64,000 nucleotides of DNA from assembly GCF_007829335.1 (NCBI RefSeq), contig NZ_VIWO01000007.1:372001-436000 (forward strand), read 5' to 3'. The DNA is from Chitinophaga polysaccharea. GTDB taxonomy: Bacteria; Bacteroidota; Bacteroidia; Chitinophagales; Chitinophagaceae. Positions 1 to 7,709 of this stretch are shown piece by piece. The position numbers and the translations under genes are program-made. Each line of letters opens with the position of its first letter. The stretch's first letter is position 1. The notes below the pieces were generated by a model, which ran no database searches, was not told the origin of the DNA, and worked only from the letters and a program-made list of their open reading frames with translations.

Positions 1-333
1 ATATCGGCCTGCAGCTATAACGCGAAACAGCGTTTCCAATATTTGTATAAACCAGGGAGCTGTCTTGGGAGGTGCTGCCTGGGGGTCACGGTATTGGAGC
101 CATTCATCCGTCTTTAATTTGTTGACAGAAGATGCCGTTACTTGTCTCCGCTGATAAACAAACGGTTCATCTACATACTGCCCCACGGTTGTATCACTCA
201 TGATAGAAGGATCGATGGTATCTGGCACCGCTGCACGCGCCGCGTTAACAGTACTATCATATTGTGCCTTGCCCTGCAATGGTAAACAAAGCAGGAACAG
301 TAAACAGCTTTTAATCAGGAAATGCTTACTCAT
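1..333 (-). CDS. DUF4129-type secreted/membrane protein (partial)
   Basis: The gene runs off the left edge, so only about 111 N-terminal residues are visible. They start MSKHFLIKSCLLFLLCLPLQ, a clear signal peptide ending at GKAQ, followed by a polar segment (KLKTDEWLQYRDP) and the start of a hydrophobic stretch (WFIQILETLF). The ATG overlaps the TGA of the upstream SpoIIM-like gene (ATGA), which suggests translational coupling. In Bacteroidota the gene after RDD/SpoIIM is usually a DUF4129 protein, followed by DUF4350, MoxR ATPase and DUF58 genes. The name rests on this synteny and on the signal peptide/TM layout, because the diagnostic C-terminal domain lies outside the window. Confidence 0.6.
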   Translation of the reverse strand, partial: MSKHFLIKSCLLFLLCLPLQGKAQYDSTVNAARAAVPDTIDPSIMSDTTVGQYVDEPFVYQRRQVTASSVNKLKTDEWLQYRDPQAAPPKTAPWFIQILETLFRVIAAGRY

Positions 334-1313
334 AATACCGGCGGGATTACTTTTCCTTCTGCACTTAAGCGATACCCTTGTTTATGCAGATATATAGGGT
401 AAAAAATAAAATAGCCCAATATAAAAGCCAGCGAGCCTGTGAGGATAGAAAGACTTAACGTCAAAGGCATAGAAGTATGGCGGGTTACAAAGCTTTCCAG
501 GAATGCAGCCACAATAAATACAGGCACTAATGTTACCATGGTTTTTATACCATCTTTTGCTCCTTTTCGTAAGGAATCCAATCTTTTTCTCGTACCAGGG
601 AATAATATACTTTTTGCGAGGATCAATCCGGCGCAACCGGCAATTACGATACTCGATATTTCCAGCGTGCCGTGAATCCATATTACCAACACTGACTTCC
701 AGCCAAGGCCATGTGCAAAAAACAGGTACTGAAAAACACCCAGCATAACCCCATTTGTCAGCAGCAGGTATAAAGTATATACGCCTAAAAAAATGCCCCC
801 AACAAAACAGGAAAAGGCTACGTAAATGTTATTAAAGGCAATACTGAGAAACATTACTACCGGGTTGTTGTCTTTATATACGCCAAATGGGTCGTTGTTC
901 GCAATATTCCGCTCTGTCATATTTACATATTCATCTCCCAACACCCCACGGACAAAGGTTTCATCATGCGCCGATGAAAAAGCGCCTATGGCCGCAAAAA
1001 GTACAAAGAAGCATAAGGTGAATAATAATAAGCGATGATGCCGGCGAAATAATAACGGCAGCTCATATTTAAAGAATAATTGGAATCGGCCTACATCTTC
1101 ACGGCGATGGCGGTAAATACCCTGGTAAATAGCTGCTGCCAGCCCATTGATATAACGGGTTACTTTACTGAAGCTATAAAAAGTCTTGGCGTAAGACAGA
1201 TCATCCAATACAGACACAAATCTCTCCGCCATTTCATCAGGGTCATCTGTGGGTTCCTCCTGGTATTGTTTCCACCGGGACAAATTTTTTTTGATAAACA
1301 GCGATTCTCTCAT
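330..1313 (-). CDS. Stage II sporulation protein M (SpoIIM)-like membrane protein
   Basis: This 327-residue protein has a cytoplasmic N-terminus (MRESLFIKKNLSRWKQYQEE), then several membrane segments (about residues 95-115, 160-195, 210-235, 260-275 and 285-310). This matches the SpoIIM/DUF95 family common in non-sporulating Bacteroidota. The long loop after the first membrane segment (DETFVRGVLGDEYVNMTERNI) is typical of these homologues. The gene is divergent from an RDD-family gene and overlaps the downstream DUF4129-type gene by 4 nt. The family's role outside sporulation is not established. The neighbourhood (RDD, MoxR, DUF58) suggests an envelope-associated complex. Confidence 0.85.
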   Translation of the reverse strand: MRESLFIKKNLSRWKQYQEEPTDDPDEMAERFVSVLDDLSYAKTFYSFSKVTRYINGLAAAIYQGIYRHRREDVGRFQLFFKYELPLLFRRHHRLLLFTLCFFVLFAAIGAFSSAHDETFVRGVLGDEYVNMTERNIANNDPFGVYKDNNPVVMFLSIAFNNIYVAFSCFVGGIFLGVYTLYLLLTNGVMLGVFQYLFFAHGLGWKSVLVIWIHGTLEISSIVIAGCAGLILAKSILFPGTRKRLDSLRKGAKDGIKTMVTLVPVFIVAAFLESFVTRHTSMPLTLSLSILTGSLAFILGYFIFYPIYLHKQGYRLSAEGKVIPPVL

Positions 1314-1420
1314 AATGAGTTTTCTTCACTTTAAATACAGATATTACCTACAGTAATGGGCTACTAATGGGGAATACCGGCAAACATACTAAATCGTTCA
1401 ACAAAATATAAACAAATATG

Positions 1421-1428
1421 TAAATTTG
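1421..1428 (+). promoter_or_regulatory. -7 box of RDD gene (TAAATTTG), 3 nt before ATG
   Basis: TAAATTTG is an exact match to the Bacteroidota -7 consensus TAnnTTTG. It ends only 3 nt before the ATG at 1432, so transcription would begin at or next to the start codon (leaderless mRNA). A weak -33 element (TTC, 1397-1399) lies about 21 nt upstream. Confidence 0.5.
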
Positions 1429-1431
1429 AAT

Positions 1432-2172
1432 ATGGCCGATATAAAAATACCAACTTCCTTTAATATAGACCTTGAATTTGAGTCGGCAGACATCATGAAA
1501 AGGTTTTTAGCCTGGCTGATCGATTTTGCCATACGCGCCGGTTATATACTGGTAGTATACATGGCATTGTTGTCTTTCCGCCCCAACTGGTCCGGCTTTG
1601 ACGTGCTGTTTTTCCTCCTGGTGTTATTCCCGGTAGTACTCTATTTTCCTATTATGGAAATCAGCATGCATGGGAAAACACCCGGAAAAAGGATCACCCA
1701 GTTACAGGTGGTCAGCATGATGGGCAATCCCCCCAGCGTAAGCCAGCACCTGATCAGGTGGATATTCCGGTTGGTAGAATCGCCCCTGGGCGCTTTTGCG
1801 TTGGTACCTGTGATTGTGCCTACTGTAGCCATTGTGCGTACCCCTTACAATCAGCGGCTGGGAGATATTGTAGCGGGTACCATTGTGATTAGTACTAAGA
1901 GAAAAGGCAGCATTGAGGACACTATTTTCCGGGACATGTCAAATACAGACTATCAACCGCAGTTTCCGCAGATTATGAAACTGAGCGACCGGGATATGAA
2001 CAAAGTGAAGGATCTGCTGGATCGTGCATTGAAAGCGAACGATGAAGTGCTGGCCTCCAGGGTAGCCCACCGGGTAAAGGAGGTATTACATATAGAAACA
2101 GGACTCTCCGATACTCATTTCCTGGAAACGGTACTAAACGACTATAACTATTATACAACAAAGGAACATTAA
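1432..2172 (+). CDS. RDD family membrane protein
   Basis: The protein has 246 residues from the ATG at 1432. A TTG two codons upstream is possible but sits inside the -7 box. The RDD domain begins at RFLAWLIDFAIR and has transmembrane segments near residues 25-45 and 55-75, followed by the family motif GKTPGKRITQLQVV and a third hydrophobic segment (FALVPVIVPTVAIV). The C-terminal 70 residues are soluble and charged. The N-terminal IPTSFNIDLEFE segment is typical of Bacteroidota members, which supports the upstream start. It is divergent from the SpoIIM-like gene and belongs to the RDD-SpoIIM-DUF4129 cluster. RDD proteins are poorly characterised and some have been linked to ion transport. 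Confidence 0.85.
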   Translation: MADIKIPTSFNIDLEFESADIMKRFLAWLIDFAIRAGYILVVYMALLSFRPNWSGFDVLFFLLVLFPVVLYFPIMEISMHGKTPGKRITQLQVVSMMGNPPSVSQHLIRWIFRLVESPLGAFALVPVIVPTVAIVRTPYNQRLGDIVAGTIVISTKRKGSIEDTIFRDMSNTDYQPQFPQIMKLSDRDMNKVKDLLDRALKANDEVLASRVAHRVKEVLHIETGLSDTHFLETVLNDYNYYTTKEH

Positions 2173-2212
2173 TAAGAAAGCGAATGACTAACATCATTCG
2201 CTTTCTTATTAA
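2169..2212. terminator. Bidirectional terminator between RDD and DUF5684-like genes
   Basis: A 19-bp perfect inverted repeat (arms 2169-2187 and 2194-2212, 6-nt loop) is A-rich at the left end and T-rich at the right. It overlaps the RDD stop codon and lies just past the end of the convergent gene, so it can serve both strands. Confidence 0.8.
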
Positions 2213-2221
2213 TAGTACTAC

Positions 2222-2659
2222 TTATTGCAGCTTTTGCCCAATGGAGCTGAGGTCGCCTGTTATACTACGGGTGGGATCACCAGCGGGCCCTTTATAGGTG
2301 ATGGTGCGATCGAATGCCAGGATGGGGTAGAAAACAATGCCCAAAAAGATCAGGCCAATGGTAAACCCTTCCGATTTCCCAAAGCTCTTACTAAGCAGGT
2401 TGGTTAGCCAGATAGCAATCACAAAGTTTACACCAGGAATGAGGAACAGAAGCAGCCACCAACCTGGTTTCCCAACAATCTGGATCCAGACATAGATATT
2501 GTAAATCGGGATAATTGCTTTCCATCCTTCCTGCCCGGCTTTAGTAAAGATTTTCCACAGACAGACAATCATGAATACACTGACTATCAGCCAGAACATG
2601 AGAAAAGCGCCACCGAAAATTGCTCCGAATGCATTTTGACTTTCATACGTAGTTTCCAT
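2222..2659 (-). CDS. Small membrane protein, DUF5684-like
   Basis: This 145-residue protein has four hydrophobic segments: FGGAFLMFWLIVSVFMIVCL (about 14-34), a short one at EGWKAIIPIYNIYVW, WWLLLFLIPGVNFVIAIWL (about 66-84), and FTIGLIFLGIVFYPILAF (about 98-115). The GWKAIIPIYN and FDRTITY segments match the DUF5684 family, sometimes annotated as signal-peptidase-I-like, but no Ser/Lys catalytic dyad is visible. It has its own transcription unit and no informative neighbours. The function is unknown. Confidence 0.75.
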   Translation of the reverse strand: METTYESQNAFGAIFGGAFLMFWLIVSVFMIVCLWKIFTKAGQEGWKAIIPIYNIYVWIQIVGKPGWWLLLFLIPGVNFVIAIWLTNLLSKSFGKSEGFTIGLIFLGIVFYPILAFDRTITYKGPAGDPTRSITGDLSSIGQKLQ

Positions 2660-2819
2660 AAAATGTTTATTGTTTTTAGGATTAAAAAGTATTGAATCAG
2701 GGGCTCGTTTGCTACTTATATGGTATAAAACTTAAATTAATAAATAAAACGGATTTAACAAGAAAAGAAATAGCGAATACACCCTTTTAAAAAAAAATTA
2801 AACTTTCTACTGGCTAATA

Positions 2820-2850
2820 TTTGGAGATTCAACACATTATATTACCTTTG
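2820..2850 (+). promoter_or_regulatory. Promoter of SRP RNA gene (TTTG-N19-TACCTTTG)
   Basis: TTTG at 2820-2823 and TACCTTTG at 2843-2850 are 19 nt apart, an exact match to the Bacteroidota vegetative promoter. The SRP RNA begins about 6 nt downstream. Confidence 0.85.
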
Positions 2851-2855
2851 CAACC

Positions 2856-2958
2856 GGCAAGTCTTATACGACCAGCTCCTACTGAACTCCCCCAGGACAG
2901 GAATGTAGCAAGGGTAGGTGGTTGTAGCGGTGCGATATAAGTAACTTGCCTTTTTTTT
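2856..2958 (+). ncRNA. ffs: Signal recognition particle RNA, bacterial small type (4.5S-like)
   Basis: The sequence holds the conserved SRP domain IV: an asymmetric internal loop (CCCCAGGACAGGAA), the GGAA tetraloop and the AGCAAGG return strand. A closing stem pairs GGCAAGT (2856-2862) with ACTTGCC (2944-2950). An 8-nt T-run (2951-2958) follows as terminator. Length is about 95 nt, normal for the small bacterial form without the Alu domain. It binds Ffh and helps target membrane proteins. The perfect upstream promoter and T-run define the ends well. Confidence 0.93.
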
Positions 2959-3078
2959 CTTTTTTTATTGTCATTAGTTGCTCGTCAATAGTATCTGGTT
3001 GCTATTTTCTCCACTTCCTTCACTAATGACAGCATACTCCGCAAAAGGTTCATTTCCTGACAATTAATTTATCATAGT

Positions 3079-3729
3079 ATGAAATTCTTTATCGATACGG
3101 CTAACCTGGCGCAAATAAAGGAAGCCCACGATCTTGGCGTTCTGGATGGTGTAACCACCAACCCGTCTCTGATGGCTAAAGAAGGCATCAAAGGCGAAGC
3201 TGCTATTATCAAACATTACGAAGATATCTGCGAGATCGTAGATGGTGATGTAAGTGCCGAAGTATTTTCTACAGATTTTCAGTCAATTATTGAAGAAGGT
3301 AAAAAACTGGCTGCTATTCACCCCAATATCGTAGTGAAAGTGCCTATGATAAAAGATGGTGTAAAAGCTATCAAATGGTTTACCGACAACGGAATCAGAA
3401 CTAACTGTACCCTGGTATTCTCTGCCGGCCAGGCTATCCTGGCGGCTAAAGCGGGTGCTGCTTATGTATCTCCTTTCATTGGTCGTATTGACGATACTAA
3501 CTGGGACGGCGTAGAACTGATCGCTCAGATTGCTCAGATCTACAGCTTACAGGGTTACAAAACAGAAATCCTCGCCGCTTCTATCCGTAGCGCGCTCCAC
3601 ATTGTGAAATGTGCAGAAGTAGGTGCAGACGTTTGTACCTGTCCGTTAGACTCCATCCTGGGCTTGCTGAAACACCCGTTAACCGATATCGGGCTGGCTA
3701 AGTTCCTGGAAGATGCCAAGAAAATGTAA
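3079..3729 (+). CDS. talC: Fructose-6-phosphate aldolase/transaldolase, TalC-FSA family
   Basis: This 216-residue protein has the short TIM-barrel size of the FsaA/TalC/MipB subgroup. MKFFIDTAN starts the first strand, TTNPSL is at 26-31, and the Schiff-base lysine is K87 in VVKVPM. AASIRS and the PLDSIL segment near the C-terminus are also typical. Members either cleave fructose 6-phosphate to dihydroxyacetone and glyceraldehyde 3-phosphate or act as transaldolases, and sequence alone does not decide which. Glycerol kinase lies just downstream, but a strong terminator separates them, so shared transcription is unlikely. Confidence 0.92.
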   Translation: MKFFIDTANLAQIKEAHDLGVLDGVTTNPSLMAKEGIKGEAAIIKHYEDICEIVDGDVSAEVFSTDFQSIIEEGKKLAAIHPNIVVKVPMIKDGVKAIKWFTDNGIRTNCTLVFSAGQAILAAKAGAAYVSPFIGRIDDTNWDGVELIAQIAQIYSLQGYKTEILAASIRSALHIVKCAEVGADVCTCPLDSILGLLKHPLTDIGLAKFLEDAKKM

Positions 3730-3756
3730 TCTTCACAATATTTTTTAGATGGTGTA

Positions 3757-3790
3757 TCCCCGGTGCAGTAATTGTACCGGGGATTTTTTT
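3757..3790 (+). terminator. Terminator after talC
   Basis: An 8-bp stem (TCCCCGGT/ACCGGGGA, 3757-3764 and 3776-3783) is followed by seven T, a classical intrinsic terminator. Confidence 0.85.
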
Positions 3791-3867
3791 ACTTAAAATT
3801 TTTAAATATATTTTTTAAATTCAGCAAATAATATATCCACGTACAAGCATATACAACAGAAAGCCTT

Positions 3868-5361
3868 ATGGGAAAATATATCCTTTCGCTCGACCAGGGA
3901 ACCACCAGCTCCCGCGCCATTATTTTTGACCACGATGGCAGTATCAAAGCCGTTGCCCAGAAAGAGTTCAAACAAATATTTCCCCAGCCCGGCTGGGTAG
4001 AACACGATGCGATGGAAATATGGACTACCCAGGCCAGCGTTGCTGCCGAAGTAATTCTGAAAGCCCGGTTAACCGGCGAAAACATTGCGGCCATAGGCAT
4101 CACCAACCAGCGGGAAACCACCATTGTATGGGACCGCAAAACCGGCAAACCCATTCATAACGCCATTGTATGGCAGGATCGTCGTACCGCCGACTACTGC
4201 GACGCGCTTATAAAAGAAGGCAAAGAACAGCTGATAAAAGACAAAACGGGACTTCGCCTGGATGCCTATTTTTCCGGCACCAAAATAAAATGGATACTCG
4301 ACAATGTGCCCAATGCCCGCCAGAAAGCAGAAAACGGTGAACTGGCATTTGGTACAGTGGATAGCTGGCTGGTATGGAATTTCTCCAATGGCAAATTACA
4401 CATCACTGACGTAAGCAATGCCTCCCGTACACTTTTGTTCAACATCCACGATATGAAATGGGATGCAGCACTATTAGCCCTCTTTGATATTCCTGCCGCT
4501 ATGCTTCCGGAAGTAAAACAATCCAGCGAGATATATGGCTATTCTGAAGCTACGCTTACCCCCTACCGCATTCCTATTGCCGGCATTGCCGGCGATCAGC
4601 AGGCCGCCCTGTTCGGACAGCTCTGTACAAAACCCGGTATGATTAAAAACACTTACGGCACAGGCTGTTTTATGGTGTTAAACACTGGCGACCAGCCTAT
4701 TCCTTCTAAGAATAATCTCCTCACTACCGTTGCCTGGCAAATTAATGGTAAAACCAGCTATGCCCTGGAAGGAAGTATCTTCATCGGGGGCGCTGTAGTA
4801 CAATGGCTCCGCGATGGATTGGGCATCATCCGGCACTCTGCCGATGTGGAAAACCTTGCCGCTACAGTACCTCACAGCGATGGCGTTTACCTGGTACCGG
4901 CCTTTGCAGGATTGGGAGCTCCTTACTGGAACCAATATGCGAGAGGTACCATGGTGGGACTTACGCGTGGCTCTACAGCTGCACATATTGCCCGCGCCGC
5001 GCTCGACAGCATCGCCTTTCAAACCATGGATGTATTGAGGGCCATGGAAGCGGATGCAGGCATGCCCATCACGGAAATCCGGGTGGATGGCGGCGCTACA
5101 AAAAATAATCTCCTCATGCAATTTCAGGCAGATATCGTGCATGTGCGCGTGGTACGTCCCACTATTACTGAAACTACTGCACTGGGCGCGGCTTACCTGG
5201 CGGGTTTGGCCGTTGGCTATTGGGACAGCATTGAAACCATTGCCAAACAATGGAAGATCGATGCCACCTTCAACGCCACTATGGAAGCGGCAGAAAGCAA
5301 GCGCCTGTGCGGAGAATGGAAACGAGCCATTCGCGCCGCCCAGGCATGGACAGAAGAATAA
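3868..5361 (+). CDS. glpK: Glycerol kinase
   Basis: This 497-residue FGGY-family kinase has the usual length. Family motifs include LDQGTTSSRAIIFDHDG at the N-terminus, INQRETT-like GITNQRETT near residue 75, the substrate loop around VWQDRRTADYC, GIAGDQQAALFGQL near 240, and the ATP-site glycines in the GGATKNN segment near 410. YARGTMVGLTRG matches the glycerol kinase clade rather than xylulokinases. It converts glycerol and ATP to glycerol 3-phosphate. It is followed after 36 nt by the glycerol facilitator gene, forming a glpK-glpF operon. No glycerol-3-phosphate dehydrogenase gene is in the window. Confidence 0.96.
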   Translation: MGKYILSLDQGTTSSRAIIFDHDGSIKAVAQKEFKQIFPQPGWVEHDAMEIWTTQASVAAEVILKARLTGENIAAIGITNQRETTIVWDRKTGKPIHNAIVWQDRRTADYCDALIKEGKEQLIKDKTGLRLDAYFSGTKIKWILDNVPNARQKAENGELAFGTVDSWLVWNFSNGKLHITDVSNASRTLLFNIHDMKWDAALLALFDIPAAMLPEVKQSSEIYGYSEATLTPYRIPIAGIAGDQQAALFGQLCTKPGMIKNTYGTGCFMVLNTGDQPIPSKNNLLTTVAWQINGKTSYALEGSIFIGGAVVQWLRDGLGIIRHSADVENLAATVPHSDGVYLVPAFAGLGAPYWNQYARGTMVGLTRGSTAAHIARAALDSIAFQTMDVLRAMEADAGMPITEIRVDGGATKNNLLMQFQADIVHVRVVRPTITETTALGAAYLAGLAVGYWDSIETIAKQWKIDATFNATMEAAESKRLCGEWKRAIRAAQAWTEE

Positions 5362-5397
5362 TTATTTTCCACGTTTATAAACACCTTTTTACAACAT

Positions 5398-6108
5398 ATG
5401 TCACCTTACTTAGCAGAAATTATAGGCACGGCATTTTTAATCGTTTTAGGAGATGGAGTGGTAGCAAGTGTCATACTTAACAAATCAAAAGGCAACCAGG
5501 GCGGATGGATTGTAATCACGCTGGGATGGGCCATGGCGGTATTTGTAGGCGTATATGCCACTGCCAAATACAGTGGGGCCCACCTGAATCCGGCGGTTAC
5601 TTTTTCGCAAGCACTGCAGGGAAAATTTCCCTGGGAGCAAGTACCAGGATATATAGCAGCACAGGTAGCCGGCGCTATGCTGGGTGCGCTGCTGGTATGG
5701 TTTTGCTACAAACAGCATTTTGACGCCACCACCGATGCAAACACCAAGCTGGGCGTATTTTGCACCATCCCTGCCATCCGCAACAGCAAATACAATTTCC
5801 TCACAGAATTCCTGGCTACCCTGGTATTTATTCTGGCCATCTGCTTTATTACCGGGCCCACAGTGGGCCTGGGTTCCCTGGATGCCTTACCCGTAGCGCT
5901 GTTGGTGCTGGCCATCGGCATGTCGCTCGGCGGCCCCACCGGCTATGCCATCAACCCGGCAAGAGATTTCGGTCCGCGGTTGATGCACTTTCTCCTCCCC
6001 ATTCCGGGGAAACGCGACAGCGATTGGGGTTACGCATGGATTCCCATCCTGGGACCACTCGCCGGGGCAGCTGCCGCTGCCTTTCTATACAAATACTGCC
6101 TGCAATAG
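5398..6108 (+). CDS. glpF: Glycerol uptake facilitator (aquaglyceroporin, MIP family)
   Basis: This 236-residue protein has six membrane segments and two half-helices, with both NPA boxes: GAHLNPAVTF (Asn64) and AINPARDFGPR near residue 185. The Asp directly after the second NPAR is a marker of glycerol-conducting members rather than strict water channels. It lies 36 nt behind glpK in the same direction, so imported glycerol would be trapped by phosphorylation. A 14-bp hairpin terminator follows. Confidence 0.93.
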   Translation: MSPYLAEIIGTAFLIVLGDGVVASVILNKSKGNQGGWIVITLGWAMAVFVGVYATAKYSGAHLNPAVTFSQALQGKFPWEQVPGYIAAQVAGAMLGALLVWFCYKQHFDATTDANTKLGVFCTIPAIRNSKYNFLTEFLATLVFILAICFITGPTVGLGSLDALPVALLVLAIGMSLGGPTGYAINPARDFGPRLMHFLLPIPGKRDSDWGYAWIPILGPLAGAAAAAFLYKYCLQ

Positions 6109-6128
6109 ATACACACAAAAGGTGTAAG

Positions 6129-6174
6129 AAGCAAAGACGCAAGGGATATATATTCTTTGCGTCTTTGCTTTTTT
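6129..6174 (+). terminator. Terminator after glpF
   Basis: A 14-bp perfect inverted repeat (6129-6142 and 6157-6170) runs into a T-rich tail. Confidence 0.8.
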
Positions 6175-6220
6175 ATGCCTCTCTATCTAAACAAACTTTC
6201 ATTTTTTTCTGAAAGTTTTG

Positions 6221-6228
6221 TAACTTTG
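6221..6228 (+). promoter_or_regulatory. -7 box of ndh promoter (TAACTTTG)
   Basis: TAACTTTG matches TAnnTTTG exactly. A TTC at 6198-6200 lies 20 nt upstream in the -33 position. The distance to the ATG at 6340 implies a leader of about 105 nt. Confidence 0.6.
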
Positions 6229-6339
6229 AGAATATTTAGCACTGGTATAGCGTTTGTCGGACGCTGTACAATGAAATGTGTTAAATGAAGCCCGGAATAG
6301 AACATTATTGCATTGCTGCAAAATATAAAAAGACGAATT

Positions 6340-7653
6340 ATGATTCAGCCCAACATCCCAGACACAACTCAACCGCGAATCGTTATAGTAGGCGGCGGAT
6401 TCGGTGGCGTAAACCTGGCCAAACAACTTAGAAACGCCCCCGTGCAGGTAGTATTATTAGACAGGAATAACTATCACCTGTTTCAGCCACTGCTGTACCA
6501 GGTATCTACCGCAGGCCTGGAGCCCGATAGCATCGCCTTCCCCCTTCGCGGCATATTCAGAAAACAGAAGAACCTGGTATTTCGCATGGCGGAAGTTACC
6601 GGCGTAAGAAATACCGAAAATATTCTGGAAACCGGTATTGGCGAAATACATTACGACTACCTGGTTTTCGCTACCGGTAGCAATACCAACTTCTTTGGAA
6701 ATAAAAATATTGAAGATAATGCCATTGGCATGAAATCGCTGATTGAAGCGGTACAGATTAGGAACTACGTTGTAAAACAGTTTGAAGAAAGCCTCTTACT
6801 GAAAGACACGGAGGAAATAAAATCTAAACTCAATTTCGTGATGGTGGGCGGCGGCCCTACCGGCGTGGAACTGGCCGGGGCCTTTGCTGAATTACGCAAA
6901 TACATCATGCCAAAAGATTATCCATCTCTTCCCCAGGATCTGATGAATGTATACCTCATTGAAGCCGGTCCAAAACTACTGGCCTCCTTCAGTGAAAAAA
7001 CATCTCAAAGAACCCTGGAAGCCCTGCAACATATTGGCGTCCGTGTAATGACCAACACCGGCGTAAAGGAATATGATGGCAAAACAGTAACCCTTAGCAC
7101 CGGCGAGCAAATTCATACCCAGTCACTCCTCTGGTCTGCCGGCGTGAAAGGCATCCCGGTAAAAGGAATTCCGGCAGATATTGTACTTCCCAACGGGCGC
7201 ATTCTTGTAAACGAACTGAATCAGGTAAAAGGCTATACGAATATATATGCCATAGGCGACATTGCCCAGATGACCAACGATTCCCGCTTCCCCAAAGGTT
7301 ATCCCATGGTAGCCCAGGTAGCGATACAACAGGGAAAAAATGTAGCCCATAACATCCGCCTTTTCCTGGAAAATAAACCGATGAGGGGCTTTACCTATAA
7401 AGATCTTGGCAGCATGGCCACCATCGGAAGAAACCGGGCTGTTGCCGAATTTGCCGGTATGCGCCTCAGTGGCTACTTCGCCTGGATTGTTTGGATGGTG
7501 GTACACCTCATGAGCTTACTCGGATTCAGAAACAAATTGGTGGTATTTATCAACTGGTTTTACCGCTACTTTACCTACGAACGTGGTACCCGCATTATCA
7601 TAAAACGGGGAGCAGCCAACATTGTGAAACTAAGACAAAGCGTCAATGGCTGA
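6340..7653 (+). CDS. ndh: Type II NADH:quinone oxidoreductase (NDH-2)
   Basis: The protein has 437 residues from the ATG at 6340; an upstream TTG would add nine residues with no family support. It has two Rossmann folds: the FAD site GGGFGG (18-23) and a second nucleotide site MVGGGPTGVELAG near 170. YHLFQPLLYQVSTAGLEP near 47 and the late FAD motif YAIGDIA near 310 are both typical of NDH-2. Hydrophobic stretches near the C-terminus (YFAWIVWMVVHLMSLLGF) fit peripheral membrane attachment. It passes electrons from NADH to the quinone pool without pumping protons. Confidence 0.9.
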   Translation: MIQPNIPDTTQPRIVIVGGGFGGVNLAKQLRNAPVQVVLLDRNNYHLFQPLLYQVSTAGLEPDSIAFPLRGIFRKQKNLVFRMAEVTGVRNTENILETGIGEIHYDYLVFATGSNTNFFGNKNIEDNAIGMKSLIEAVQIRNYVVKQFEESLLLKDTEEIKSKLNFVMVGGGPTGVELAGAFAELRKYIMPKDYPSLPQDLMNVYLIEAGPKLLASFSEKTSQRTLEALQHIGVRVMTNTGVKEYDGKTVTLSTGEQIHTQSLLWSAGVKGIPVKGIPADIVLPNGRILVNELNQVKGYTNIYAIGDIAQMTNDSRFPKGYPMVAQVAIQQGKNVAHNIRLFLENKPMRGFTYKDLGSMATIGRNRAVAEFAGMRLSGYFAWIVWMVVHLMSLLGFRNKLVVFINWFYRYFTYERGTRIIIKRGAANIVKLRQSVNG

Positions 7654-7655
7654 TA

Positions 7656-7696
7656 ATAAAGCAGGGAGATGAATTTTTTTCATCTCCCTGCTTTAT
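7656..7696. terminator. Bidirectional terminator between ndh and the T9SS plug gene
   Basis: A long inverted repeat with arms around 7658-7673 and 7679-7694 has A/T-rich ends on both sides, placed between two convergent genes. Confidence 0.85.
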
Positions 7697-7709
7697 TTAT
7701 AAATATCGA

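Noticed and set aside
200..397. 65-codon plus-strand frame at the left edge
   Set aside because: It is antisense to the ATGA-coupled SpoIIM-like and DUF4129-type genes, which have much stronger support.
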